Origin: Pyrenula massariospora
Taxonomy: Eukaryota > Ascomycota > Eurotiomycetes > Pyrenulales > Pyrenulaceae
DNA length: 64,000 nt
Assembly (NCBI GenBank): GCA_021030905.1
Contig: JAGFMI010000020.1
Coordinates: 620,001-684,000, forward strand
Reading direction: 5' to 3'
How positions within the stretch are numbered: the stretch's first letter is position 1; each line of letters begins with the position of its first letter. Positions 42,950 to 53,942 of this stretch are shown piece by piece. A program made the translations under genes and the position numbers. The notes beneath the pieces were generated by a model. It was not told the DNA's origin. It searched no databases and saw nothing but the letters and a program-made list of their open reading frames with translations.

Positions 42950-45710
42950 ATGAAAGTTGTCTTCTGTAATGACCTGGATGGCGGTTCGCAAACATTAGAC
43001 TTGTATTATTGCTGGCCCTGAACATTTGACACTCCTCCCCGCCAAGACCCCGCGTCGTCCGGCCTCGAGTTTTAGACCCCGCCCGACATCGGCCTGCTAT
43101 CAACAACCAGAGCTTGCAAACCTTCGAGTCGCACTTGTTGGACTTGCCCACCGTGGCTGCTGTCGGCAGTACCTCCGCTGCCGGCGCGGGCGGCGGAAGG
43201 AGTCACCATTTCCATGACCAGACGCCTCTCGCCAGCCCTACTACCCAGAGGCCCTCCGTTAATACTGCACCACTAGTCCAGAAGCGTAATGCGTCTCTCG
43301 CCGGTCTTGAAAATTCGCCCGGAAGCGTCGAGTCACCCAATGTGGAAGAAGTCGAGGATGGGCCCGCAGAAGAACGACGGAAGGCGCCGCCAAAACGGGC
43401 GTGCAATGAATGTCGACAACAGGTGAGTGAATCGTGGATAGGCTGCAAGCTCAAGAATAACCGGCCCATAGAAACTCCGCTGCGACGTCGTTCAAGACCC
43501 GTTTAAAATGTGTTCCCGCTGCAGTCGCCTGAAACTCGGCTGCAAGATTGAGTCCAATTTCAAACGCGTTGGAAAGAGGTCGCGTAATGCTGAAATGGAA
43601 AGAGAGATCATGGAATTGAGAAAACAGGTCGCCCAACAAAGCAGTCCAAATTCGAACGTGGGTCCAGAAGCCGGAAACAGCCAGCATCAAGGAGCTGCAT
43701 ACACCCAGCTTCCAACCAATTCGAACAATAACCCATGGAGTGGATCAGAAGAAGCTGTAGCAAGCCTGCTTGATCTGAAGAGCGGACTGAATGATCATAG
43801 CAATTATCTCAGGAACCAAAAGGGTCAGACGCAGTCGCTAAGGACCATAGAGGATGTCGATCTGCCTCTTGAGGGAGTTTCGGAGCTTTTTAATTTGTGA
43901 AGCTGACCTGCTGTACGTTTGACAGGCCGCTAACATTTGCATAGATTCTTTACTCACTACGACCCTTTTCTCCCCTTCATCTCTTCGCAGAGATCGCCTG
44001 ATTCCTACTTCCAAGAGTGTCGGCTCCTCTTCTGGGCCATTGTTAGCATTGGTGCTCGGCTCTACACAAAAGACCCAGGCCTATTGGACGCACTATCTGG
44101 GCCCGTCTCGAGGTTGGTATGGAGCACTTTGTCAGATGTCCCTCAAAGCTATCAAGTCGTCAAGGCGCTTTGCCTACTGTGTACTTGGCCATTTCCTACC
44201 AGTAGCACAAGTACAGATCCAACATTCATGTTATGCGGCATGATGATGCAGTTGGCGACCCAGATGGGCCTTCATAGACCAAGCCATTCTCAGGATTTCA
44301 CCAAATTCCAGGTCGAACTGAGAGAAGGAGAATTGAAAGATCGTGTGCGAACATGGGCTGTCTGCAACATGGTTGCCCAGAGGTGAGTTCTACGCACCTA
44401 CAATGCATACCCTGACTGACATGTTGTCAGAGTTGCTACTGGCTACGGTCAACCTCCGAGTACTCTATATGATTGGACGCTTGCTTCATCTTCGTCCTTG
44501 TCAGACCCAAATTTTTCTCTCCCAGAATCGATCAGGAACCCGTTACTCGTTGAACAACTGAGCGACAAGATCACCAAGTCATTGTATTCAAACCGACGGG
44601 ATCCGGTTGGGTTAACGAGTGACCTCGAAAGACCAAATTATGTCAACCTGCTGTCAAAAGATTTAGAGGATTTAGAGGACATGCTCTCGTCTGATAGCTC
44701 TCCAATCACTGGCTTGTATCTACGCGCAACAGCTCTTCACCTGCGTCTCAGCGCTCTCTTCTCTCCGCCAAGTCTTCCTACTTACAAAGTTGACCTTGTC
44801 CGGCTCTATAACGCTACTACCTCTCTACTGGAGACATGTTTCAACTTCCAGATTCCTAGATCTTCTTCCCCCGCCGTTGACAGCGGTGATATTGCTCGTT
44901 CAGCGCTAGCATATGCACCTTACTATATTTTCCAAATGGTAACGGCCGCGGGGTTTGTTCTACTGAAGCTGCATAACAGCCTTCTACGGCAACAAGATCT
45001 GATAAATTCCAAATATACCCAAGATTTATTTTCTAGGACCATTTGGGGGATACGAAGTATAAGCGTAGTAAAGAACGACCTCCCAGAGCGGCTGGCTGAG
45101 GTTCTGGCTCAGTTGTGGAAAAGCTCCCAAGCCAAGAATGGACGAATAGCTGAGAACGGCCAGCGAAATGGTGAAATGTCTGACGCTGTGGATTCTACCC
45201 TGCAGTTGAAGGTAAGGTGTCGGATGTCTATGTCTTTGGTCTACGACTCTGTCTGGAGGTGGAGAGAAGACTTTCAAGCCAAGGGCGGCAAGCGTTTCGA
45301 AGGCATATGTCTACCACAACTCTCATGGAGAAAAGACGCTAACATTGACTCTAGCATTCCTCACCAACCCTACAGATCCGTCAGCTGTTACTGACTCTGG
45401 AACATCATCGGCCTCTGGCGTCCTGCCGACGAACCAGACGATTGCACACGGCCTACCGAACGACCCCATGCTTACGAACCCCGAATCTGTCGTACCTAGT
45501 ATGCCGGGAATGTCGCTTGGCATGCCAAACCCAATGCTTGACTATGACAACGACTATTCTTACGAAGTGTTTGATCCTTTGCAGTGGACGCTGGACGGAA
45601 ATCTGCCAATGCCGTATGACATGGCCGCGATGCAAAATTTGAATTTAGTGCCCGGTCCTCAAGGACTGCAGGCCATGCAGAATATTGGGAATCTGGATAC
45701 TGGAGCTTAG
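42950..45710 (+). CDS. Zn(II)2Cys6 transcription factor, Leu3/War1-type, ~819 aa
   Basis: Exons 43076-43422, 43472-43896, 43945-44382, 44431-45308 and 45355-45710 are well supported by frame; the introns are 46-49 nt with CTAAC/CTGAC branches. The binuclear cluster is RACNECRQQ-KLRCDVVQDPF-MCSRCSRLKLGC (C-x2-C-x6-C-x9-C-x2-C-x6-C), interrupted by an intron after QQ. It is followed by ESNFKRVGKRSRNAEMEREI, a linker and short coiled coil resembling Leu3/LeuB. The fungal transcription-factor domain follows (LFFTHYDPFLPFISS, LLFWAIVSIGARLY). The C-terminus has acidic/Met-rich sequence (LDYDNDYSYEVFDPLQWTLD), a plausible activation region. No in-frame ATG precedes the cluster in the second exon. 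I propose a 16-nt first exon at 42950-42965 (MKVVF) joined by a 110-nt intron to 43076; this start is tentative. If Leu3-like, it would regulate branched-chain amino acid genes. Confidence 0.85.
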
Positions 45711-46319
45711 TGTGGGTGACCATTTTGGCGTCTTTCTTTTAGTGTTCTGAATCACGGATCTGATTTAGGTGAAGGGACAATGGGTAGGCACGCATAGCGG
45801 GTCGTTTGGAAATGGATGGTCATTTGATTTGAGCGATTTGCTGATGCGAAATAGTAACGGCCACTGGAGTATAATGCGAGAGATGTCGCGCAGCCTAGGC
45901 ACACAGGCGGATAGATACATTTTGATGAAATGGCAATGCGTTCTTTTTCATTTTTCAGCGAACTCTCTTGATGCGACAAAGCGAGAGTAGAATGCAAGTC
46001 TTGGTTGTGGCTATATTTCCAGCGTCCCGGCATTCAGCCGCCGGCACATTTGAGGCTCGAGCAGAGTATTAAGACCCAGCGGCGGTGACTGCTCGTTGGC
46101 TACTATAGCGGGCAAGAGAGTCGCAAACAAACGCGAGACACTCCCAGCGTTCTATGTCACCTCTGCAGCTCTTCTATCTCTCACATTGCCCCATTTCCAA
46201 CCTTCAGCTTCACATACTCGCTACCTTGTAAATCTTTCCCTTTAAACACCCTGTCCCTACCCGCCACTTGAGACCATCGTCCTTCTCATCCTATCCCATC
46301 ACAAGCCCTCCCATCCCCC
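45711..46319. other. Intergenic region
   Basis: The first half is the regulator's 3' UTR. From ~46140 the sequence becomes C/T-rich (leader-like on the plus strand). No supported gene. Confidence 0.45.
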
Positions 46320-46772
46320 CTACCACGTCCCCATCCACCACCAAACCCACCACACAACCACCCCGCCACAAACAACGAACCACCTCACACACCCGACCCA
46401 AGTCCTCCCCGCCGAGATCGTCTGCGCGGCCACCCACTCCCACACCCAGGTCTGCGTTCTGCTCGTCCCGCTCTTCGCTTGCGTGGAGGCGCTGGTCTGC
46501 GGCTGCGTCTGTGTCTGGCTTGTGGTGGATGAGGAGGAGGATGCATGGTTGGTTGGCTGCGTGCTGGAAGACGCGGGGATGGGGAGAGGCGGGGTGCCGG
46601 AGTCGGAGTTGAAGCCCGCGGCGGAGGCGGGGAGGGAGCGGGGGATGTGCGGGAATAGTGGGGGTGGGAGCGGGAGGGCGTTGGTTAGGGGGAGGAGAGT
46701 GAGTAGGAGGAGGATGGTGAGGATAGGTTGGATGGCGTGGTGAGAAAGTTTCCAGCGGGAGGAGAGGGTCAT
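46320..46772 (-). CDS. Possible small secreted or membrane protein, 150 aa, Trp-rich tail
   Basis: A minus-strand frame from the ATG at 46772 starts MTLSSRWKLSHHAIQPIL and continues with a strongly hydrophobic run (TILLLLTLLPLTNALPLP), a good signal peptide or signal anchor. A Ser/Thr/Gln-rich middle (SSSSSTTSQTQTQPQT) could be O-glycosylated. The end is unusual: WVWEWVAAQ, then WFVVCGGVVVWWVWWWMGTW. I do not recognise a family. The region is highly biased (C-rich on the plus strand), so the frame may be accidental, or the tail may be an intron or UTR read by mistake. Treat as doubtful. Confidence 0.3.
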   Translation of the reverse strand: MTLSSRWKLSHHAIQPILTILLLLTLLPLTNALPLPPPLFPHIPRSLPASAAGFNSDSGTPPLPIPASSSTQPTNHASSSSSTTSQTQTQPQTSASTQAKSGTSRTQTWVWEWVAAQTISAGRTWVGCVRWFVVCGGVVVWWVWWWMGTW

Positions 46773-47664
46773 AGTATGAAGGATCAAAGGAGGTTTGGTC
46801 AGAAAGGGGCGGATATGAATTAGGACAGGTTGACTGGTAGGGTAAAGACAGCGGGGTGAGACCGGTTAAGCGGGCGAGACCAGTGTCTCTATGGACAATA
46901 TTGACAATTAGGAGAAGCAGCCTTGTCGTATTCACAGCACAGGGTCCAAAGCGCAGCAGGGTAAAAACAGGAGGCTCGTATAACGGTAGGAGAACCTCAC
47001 AACTAGAAGCGGCGTAAAGACTGCTGGCTTGGCGGTGCTCTGCTGGACAAGTCTCTGGTGCATGTACTAAGGGAGTAGAGTAGGAAACTAGAATGAGATT
47101 CAGAGAAGGAAATCAACAAAGCAATGCTGGAAAGAGTATGGTGGTACTTCCTGGAATGTGGAATGTGGCATGCGCGCGCTATAGTGACGCGACGCGCAAC
47201 TTGATAATGGACCTCCCTCAAATTGAACATCAGAGTCACGGCAATGCGTGGATAATCAATCTCTATTTGAGAGAGCCGTTGAAAATCGCTGGTTCGTAAT
47301 ATTTGGTTCAACGATGAGGCCAGGACGTGTTGTCATAATATCCATGATCTGATGTTGCAGAGAAATTTTCGGCTGTAGATGCCTACCTCATTTGACTAAA
47401 CACCGTCTTGGGAAATCAGCTTAAGCGGGAAACCATTTCAGTTCGAGCAGTGGTGAGATTTGCTCGCTCGCGAAACCTTTGCAAGCATATGTCACTGACG
47501 TCTATAACATCGAAGCTTAACGTGAAAAGAGCAGCAAAGGACATTAAATGGACACTTAGCCTGAGAAATGATCACCACAAGAATTTGAAGTAAAATGCGC
47601 AAGAGTTGGGTATTCCCAAAACGTCTGCCCCGCACTAGACTATGTATTCGACTTTAGCGATGAT
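46773..47664. other. Intergenic region
   Basis: About 890 bp between the doubtful small frame and the MFS gene's 3' end. No coding frame or repeat was recognised. Confidence 0.45.
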
Positions 47665-49440
47665 CTATAAACTTTGTCGTCCTCTCGTCTCGATCGGGAA
47701 CAAAAGCATAGCGACACACGCGGCCAAAAAGAGTCCACCGCTGGCATAAATTGGAGCCTTTGGATTTGCCGCTCCGGCGTTGATGGCAACAAGCGGGGCA
47801 CAGAGACCAGCAATCCGATTGAAGAAGCTGGCAATTCCCGTTCCAGTACCGCGATTAGGGGCAGGGAAGACTTCTGGCGTGTAAGCGTATAGGACGCCGT
47901 ACATGATATTCTGGAAGAAGGCTTCCAAGCAAGTAAAGGTAAGTTGATAGCTGGAGTCGGTGGAGATCGTGAATAGAAAAACGAAGATGCCTGTGAGGAG
48001 TGTAGAGAAGGCGATAGTGCCCTTGCGTCCAATGTATTTGATATCGACGGTGTAGCAGGCGATGATGGAGCCTGGAACACCAACGATCGAGGCAATTGCG
48101 TAATTGCGGTAGGTGATTGAGACGGGTTCCGGTGGAGCATCAGGGTCGACTTGAGAGAGATATTGCGGCAGAAAAGCATTGAAGAGAGGGTAGCCCATGC
48201 CAATGGTTGCCCAGCAAAACCAGATGAGACCAGTGGTGACGCCGAGCTTCCAACCATTGAAGAGAGGACCAATGCGTTGCGTCGAGAATTTTTCAAGTTG
48301 ACGCTTAACAATCTCGCTCGTAGATAGCTTCATGTCTGCTACCTCCTCCGGCCGACCGCCAATCTGGTTCAAGATGTCCTCATTAAGCCACGTCTTTGCG
48401 TTGTTTTTGTGAGCAACGCCATAAACAACTGAAACAGCCTCCCTTTGTCGACCACGGCTGAGCAGGAACTTTGGACTCTCAAAGAGGTGGAAGAAGAAAA
48501 ATCGGCAAATGAACATGAAGAAGGTGAAGGCACCCATAGTAAAGTTCAAATATCGCCACCCCATATTATCTGATTTAGCGCACGATGTAGCATCAGAAGC
48601 GCAGGAGTAATTAGGAATGAAGCCCCAAGCGATGACAGAACCTAGTAGCTGGCCGATCGGCCACCAAACCGAAAGCATTGTCAATAGGCTTCCGCTGGCG
48701 AATGGGAGGAATTCGAGGAATAGAGCGCCATCAACGGGAAGATTGCCACCAACGCCACATCCTAGTGCGGCATAGAGGCCGCAAACTGCGATCCAGCTAT
48801 TCGCACCACCAACGGCAAGGCCGAAAACACCGGCCAGGAAAAGCGTGGTGTTAAACGCAAGCCGACGGCCAATGATATCAGAAGCGGTTCCCCAGAAGAC
48901 AGCGCCGAGGCACAGCCCAGTAAACGTTGACAGTGTGGTGTAACGGACATGGAGGGTCGACACGCCAAACTCCCTACCCATGGGGGAAAGAGTCAGGGCA
49001 ACACCTTGGAGCCAGAGGCTAGCGCACGGTTAGCTGAAGAAGAGGAGGATGAAAAAGAATACGCACTTGTCCGCCAGCCACCCGAAACCACATAGAATGA
49101 AGAGCTTCCACTGGTAAGAGCCCATGCCAATGTCTTGAATTGCCTTGTTAATGACCTTGGATTTGCGGTCATAAGCGGTGTCGTGTCCACCGGCAGCAAT
49201 GTCCATTTCAATCTCTTGTCTCAGGGATTCGACAGTGAGGACGCCGGGATCTGAGTCACCGTTAGGGTCAATGCCTTTTTCGTCAGCTTCCGCTTTCTTT
49301 TCATCTGCACTGATAACCGAGGCACGTCTCCTTGTATTCTCAGCGACAACACTTTTACTTCGAGGCGCTTCGGCAAGTGGGACATAGACGTGCGAAAAGT
49401 CTTCCACGTCATACGTCTTGAAGGGATTGAGAAAACCCAT
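47665..49440 (-). CDS. MFS transporter (sugar-porter/SV2-like), 575 aa
   Basis: Exons 49440-49067 and 49018-47665 (48-nt intron, branch agctaac) give 575 residues. A hydrophilic N-terminus of ~105 residues precedes 12 hydrophobic segments. The loop 2-3 motif is FWGTASDIIGRRLAFN (G-x3-D-x2-GRR), loop 6 has LFESPKFLLSRGR (like PESPR), and the second half has DIKYIGRKGT and YAYTPEVFPAPNRGTGTG. These are hallmarks of sugar/organic solute carriers of the SV2/SVOP kind. It is likely a plasma-membrane proton-linked importer or exporter; the substrate is not indicated. The intron falls exactly at the start of TM1 (GWLADN-LWLQGVAL), which supports the join. No partner enzyme gene is adjacent. Confidence 0.9.
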
Positions 49441-52177
49441 TTTGACTGCGTTGGGCAGTGTGATACCCGAAAAAGGCTGATGTGGCGCTTTTGGTGCAGA
49501 CTGGTGTACGGTGCTATGGCGGGAGTCGCAGGGGCGTCATAGATTTTTGAGAAGTCAGGCAGAGTCAGGTCTGCCAAAGCTCTCTGCAGTCGGTATCTCG
49601 AGCTTTGGTCGGCGCTTCTGGTTAGAGTCCGCAGTGAGAGAGAGGCGCACTGGGGAGATTGAAAATGTTGCAAGGTCGCGAGGCTGGAGTCTCCTGAGAG
49701 TCGCAGAGGCTTCTTGCGTATGGGATGTGAATCTGGAAGCCCCGTACTTCACGGATGCAAAGCACAGCAAAGCGAAAGGGAAGAGAGCTGAAGAAGCGGA
49801 CAGGTAGGTGAATTGAGCTCTGTTGCAGAAACTAATCGAGACTATCCCGCCGAGCAATCGCGAGATGTTAGAAGGGTTTGCAAAGAATAGAGTCTGGAGG
49901 AAGGAAAAACATTGCGGAGCAGGGGTGGGGGAGCAGCAGATATATACCGGAAATGTCGCAGCGCTGCGAAGGTCTAAGCTTGTGAGGGTGGGAGCGATCT
50001 GACGATGCTGGAGTTTTGCAGGTGGGGAACCTCTGGGTGCTAAATGACCGATTTTTTCGCGGTGACAGAAGGTGGCGGTCAGGACCGGACCCCGTTCAAC
50101 CCGTCATCACGGGAGTAATAGTATCAGCTTATGTGCTACACACGTCAGGTTGGTTGATGGATAGAGAAGAGGTTTTGGTCACACAAGACCGAGGAATATA
50201 GGATCCTACTATCAGGGTCTCCGACAAAGTGCAGTCTTGGCACACGAATATTGGAGTCAAGACTGATTTTATTTCGAAAACTTAGTCCTCTGTTACTATT
50301 GCGACCGTCATTTCAGCTTCTTCAACACGACATGCCAAATTTTGAGTCGCACGCAAGACCAAGTCACCGATCGAAGATTCTTCTCTTGACGGTCATTCTT
50401 GGCGGTCTGGGGTGGATCCTTGCCGCGGCTGACGCTGGCTGGGGGACGGCGGGGCTTAATTTGGGCTCCCGCTGCACAGCATCCCGGGGACTTGATAAAC
50501 AGTTGCAGATTATAAGGCAGCCTCTTCACCCTTGTCGCCTGTAGTATGCCAGTGCTCTTGTCTCCAAGGCTGTCTGCGAGGCATCTCCAACTTCACAACC
50601 CTAGGCAGTCTGCCCAGCGACAATGAGGTCTCTACCCAAGTACTGCACCAACAGTCGCTCCACTGGCTGCTACGAGGGTCACCTGTTAGCTGGGTCGACT
50701 TGCCTTTTCCGCGGCTCGTAGACTCCTTCGCGTGCTTTCGCTCCCGTCCCATGTCGGCCGGCTGCAACTTGACATCAAGCGCCTTGGCGCCCTCTCTGTC
50801 TCCCGTGATCGTGTGCTCTATCGTGTCCATCTTTCATTGACTATCCACACAAGTGCTATAGCACCAAGCCATCATCTCACCGTTTCCTTCGCCTCATTCC
50901 ATCCCATGTCTGAACCCCGAGATAGACCTGGGCGCTTGCGGCAACGATCCGGGTAGTCGGGACCCATCTATTTCCAAACCGGGCTCCTTGGTGCATCGAG
51001 AGAAGGAAAAAAGATCCGGGTGAGGTGCCTTGCAAAAGTGTCCGTGAGTGCTCCGTCTATGAGAGATCTCACACTTCATTCTGTAGCGTTTGAGAGAATT
51101 GGACCATCAAACTGTGGAGCTCGTGTGGCAACGGATTTGTTTCCGTGACGGCTGAGATGCAAAAGCGCCTAAAGCGTATAGAACACTGCAACTTGAAGAA
51201 GCCATTGTGTCTTCTCACTTGCCAAGATTCGACATAGCCAATTCTCATCGTAATTTCTGATTAACAAATTTGGTAGACCAGAGTGTATCCTATACCACGA
51301 CCTCACCTCATCCTTATTAGCATCTTGTCGCTCAAGGGAGCGACGTTAAAACGGTTGGCATACCCTACAAGACGTGATTAGAAAATTTCATAGGCGATGT
51401 CTGGTTTTATGAAAAAGCTAGAGCTGGCGGTACGATATTGTCTTTTCTCGTGCTAATTCATCTTTCCTTCCAAGGTATGATGAAAGAAGATAAGAACTTG
51501 AAACCGAAAGGTGGGATGAGATGATTCTTCTGGTGCGTGAATCTTGTCGAAAACAGAGTAACGTTCTTCATAGAGCAGATGCCGGACTAAAGTCACAATG
51601 CCCCGGTAGTACTGCCTACGCCGAAACAGCCTCTTATCAAGTTACAAAGTAGTAGATTTACGATCGAGATGCACTACTAGTGACCGAGGAAGACTGCGCC
51701 AACAATCCGTTCTCGAGCGACCTCTAGAAGAGATTATACAGGATTTCTCGCCCTTGTATCCAATGAATAACATTTCTTGGGCCAGGATTTTGAAGATTTG
51801 CATTACCCCGCTTTCAATGGTTACCGGCTTAGGCAACGGGCGTGGCCGAGGTCATGACCCTCTGGTGAATATTGAGAATATGTATACTACCCACGTCCTG
51901 TAGTAGGAAAGCTCTCGCTCGAGCTATAGAGTTTCAAAAAGTAAAGGCTTCCTATCAGAATATCTGTCTCTGTCACGCGGTCAAGGAGTCCATCTATTGT
52001 GCTGCTCGCGCTCTGTTTATCTCCGCGCTATTCATCTATCTAATCAAAAACTTTCTTAGCAAATTACTGGAATGTCCATGAGACATAATGTTAATGACAA
52101 TCCTAAGTGAGATCACTAGAAGTACTGGCTAGGAATACACCTTTCTCGCACTTCCCGTTCTTCCCTTTTTGAGCGCC
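49441..52177. other. 2.7-kb gene-free region
   Basis: It contains the MFS promoter on the left and the ligase promoter on the right. No frame here carries a recognisable domain. AT-rich parts lie near 51240-51560. A pyrimidine-rich segment lies near 50530-50900, leader-like on the plus strand without an obvious gene behind it. Confidence 0.5.
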
Positions 52178-53942
52178 ATGATTTATCAATCAGAGAAGCA
52201 GTTTGATATTCCCAGCATTGACTTACTGACGCTACTCTTTGGTACTGTCAGCCACACTGTTAGAATTTGCCCGTTACTGACGACACGGCAATAGATTCCG
52301 ACCAGTGTCAAGCAGACGAAGACTCGCCTCTCCACGCTGACGCTGCCGATCCGTCGCGCGTAATAACAAAGGCCACAGCAAGATCACTCACCAAGCAGAT
52401 AGCATACAGTTTGCGCCATCAGTACAATGTCGGATATTCCGGTCCAAATAGAGACGTCGTTGTGGTCATATCTAGTGGACAGCCTCTACTACCAATACTG
52501 TTCTACGGAGTCATTGCGGCCGGGGGAGTCTACTCTGCTGCGAGTTACACTTACACAGCAGCAGAGCTGACACGCCAAGTTGCAGAAGGAGAGTGTAAAC
52601 TAATCATATGCAGTAGTGACACTCAAGACATTGCGCTTGCTACCGCCGAGCGCTGTGGCATTCCCTTCAGCCGCGTTCTCCGGCTCGAGTCCTCTCCGAC
52701 CTGGAGTCTAGTCAGCGTCCAAGATGGCTTGAGTTGTATATCAGATGGAAAATTGGAATGGAAGCGTATCACCGACGCGACCGAACTCGAAAATAGCATT
52801 ATATGCCTACTGTATTCCTCAGGCACCACTGGCCTACCCAAAGGTGTCTTGCTCTCGCACACGAACCTGGTTGCCGAAGGTATCATACCATTACGCATGA
52901 TGCTGGAATACGAAGCGAAAGCACGCTCCGCTGGAGAACATATTGCACCGTACAGCACCCTAGCTCATCTCCCTGCTGCGCACATTGCCGGTGTTCAAGG
53001 TTACTTTGTCAACCCTTTTCTCAGAGGTGGCATCACGTACTGGATGCCGAAATTCGACTTTGAAAAGTTTCTCGAATACAACAAGAAGTATCAGATTTCA
53101 TTCTTTTTCACGGTTCCTCCGATTTACCTTCTGATCGCCAAGCACCCGTTGGTCACAGATCAATTTGACCATTTGCAGCACGCAATTAGCGGAGCGGCAC
53201 CACTGGGGAAAGACTTGCAACACGCCGCGAGCAGTAAGTTGGGCAAAGGTAAAACTTTTATCTCTCAGACCTGGGGATTAACCGAGACTACGGGCAGTGC
53301 GACTATGTTGCAGAAAAGTGAGGTGGACGACACTGGTAGTGTAAGTAGGCTGATGCCGAATATACTACTTCGGTACGTCATCAGCCAGCTGGAGTACTAT
53401 CGACCATGTGATTCTCTAATTATAATAGGATCATCGATGAAACGGGTGAGGACGTCGAAGAGGGCCAAGCCGGCGAACTATGCTGTCAAGGCCCCATCGT
53501 AACTAGGGGTTACTACAAGCGGCCGGAAGCGACAGCAGAGGCCTTCGTCGATGGCTGGTTCCGCACCGGAGACATTGGTCTCGTAAGAAAGGGCCTTATA
53601 TATGTAGTTGACCGCAAAAAGGAACTCATCAAGTATAAAGGCCTTCAAGTTGCGCCAGCGGAGCTGGAAGGCCTGCTGCTGTCTCATCCGCTTATCATGG
53701 ATGCTGCAGTCATTGGTGTCCCCGGTGCAGGAACCGAGCTTCCGCGAGCTTATGTTGTAGCAGACAAGGCGAAAATTTCGGACACGGAAATCAAAGTGTT
53801 CGTTGAGAAGAATCTAGCAAGTCATAAGCAGCTGCGCGGGGGAGTGTTTTTCATTGAAGCGATACCAAAGAGTCCGAGTGGGAAAATCTTGAGAAAAGAG
53901 TTGAGAACTCTTGCACAGAAGCAGCCCAAAGCAAAACTCTAG
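52178..53942 (+). CDS. Acyl-CoA ligase (4-coumarate-CoA ligase-like), peroxisomal type, 551 aa
   Basis: Exons 52178-52241, 52295-53372 and 53429-53942 (introns 53 and 56 nt) give 551 residues. The short first exon (MIYQSEKQFDIPSIDLLTLL) supplies the only in-frame ATG. ANL-superfamily motifs are in order: LLYSSGTTGLPKGVLLSHTN (A3, ~190), TFISQTWGLTETTG (A5), GWFRTGDIG and VDRKKELIKYKGLQVAPAEL (A7-A8), PKSPSGKILRKEL with the catalytic Lys (A10). The enzyme would activate a carboxylic acid to acyl-AMP and then to acyl-CoA. The C-terminal AKL is a canonical peroxisomal targeting signal, suggesting beta-oxidation of a fatty or phenylpropanoid acid, or a precursor for secondary metabolism. No polyketide or peptide synthase lies nearby. 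Confidence 0.88.

Noticed and set aside
46291-46935. 214-codon minus-strand frame overlapping the Trp-rich candidate
   Set aside because: Pro/His/Arg-rich low-complexity sequence, with a weaker N-terminal signal than the frame starting at 46772.
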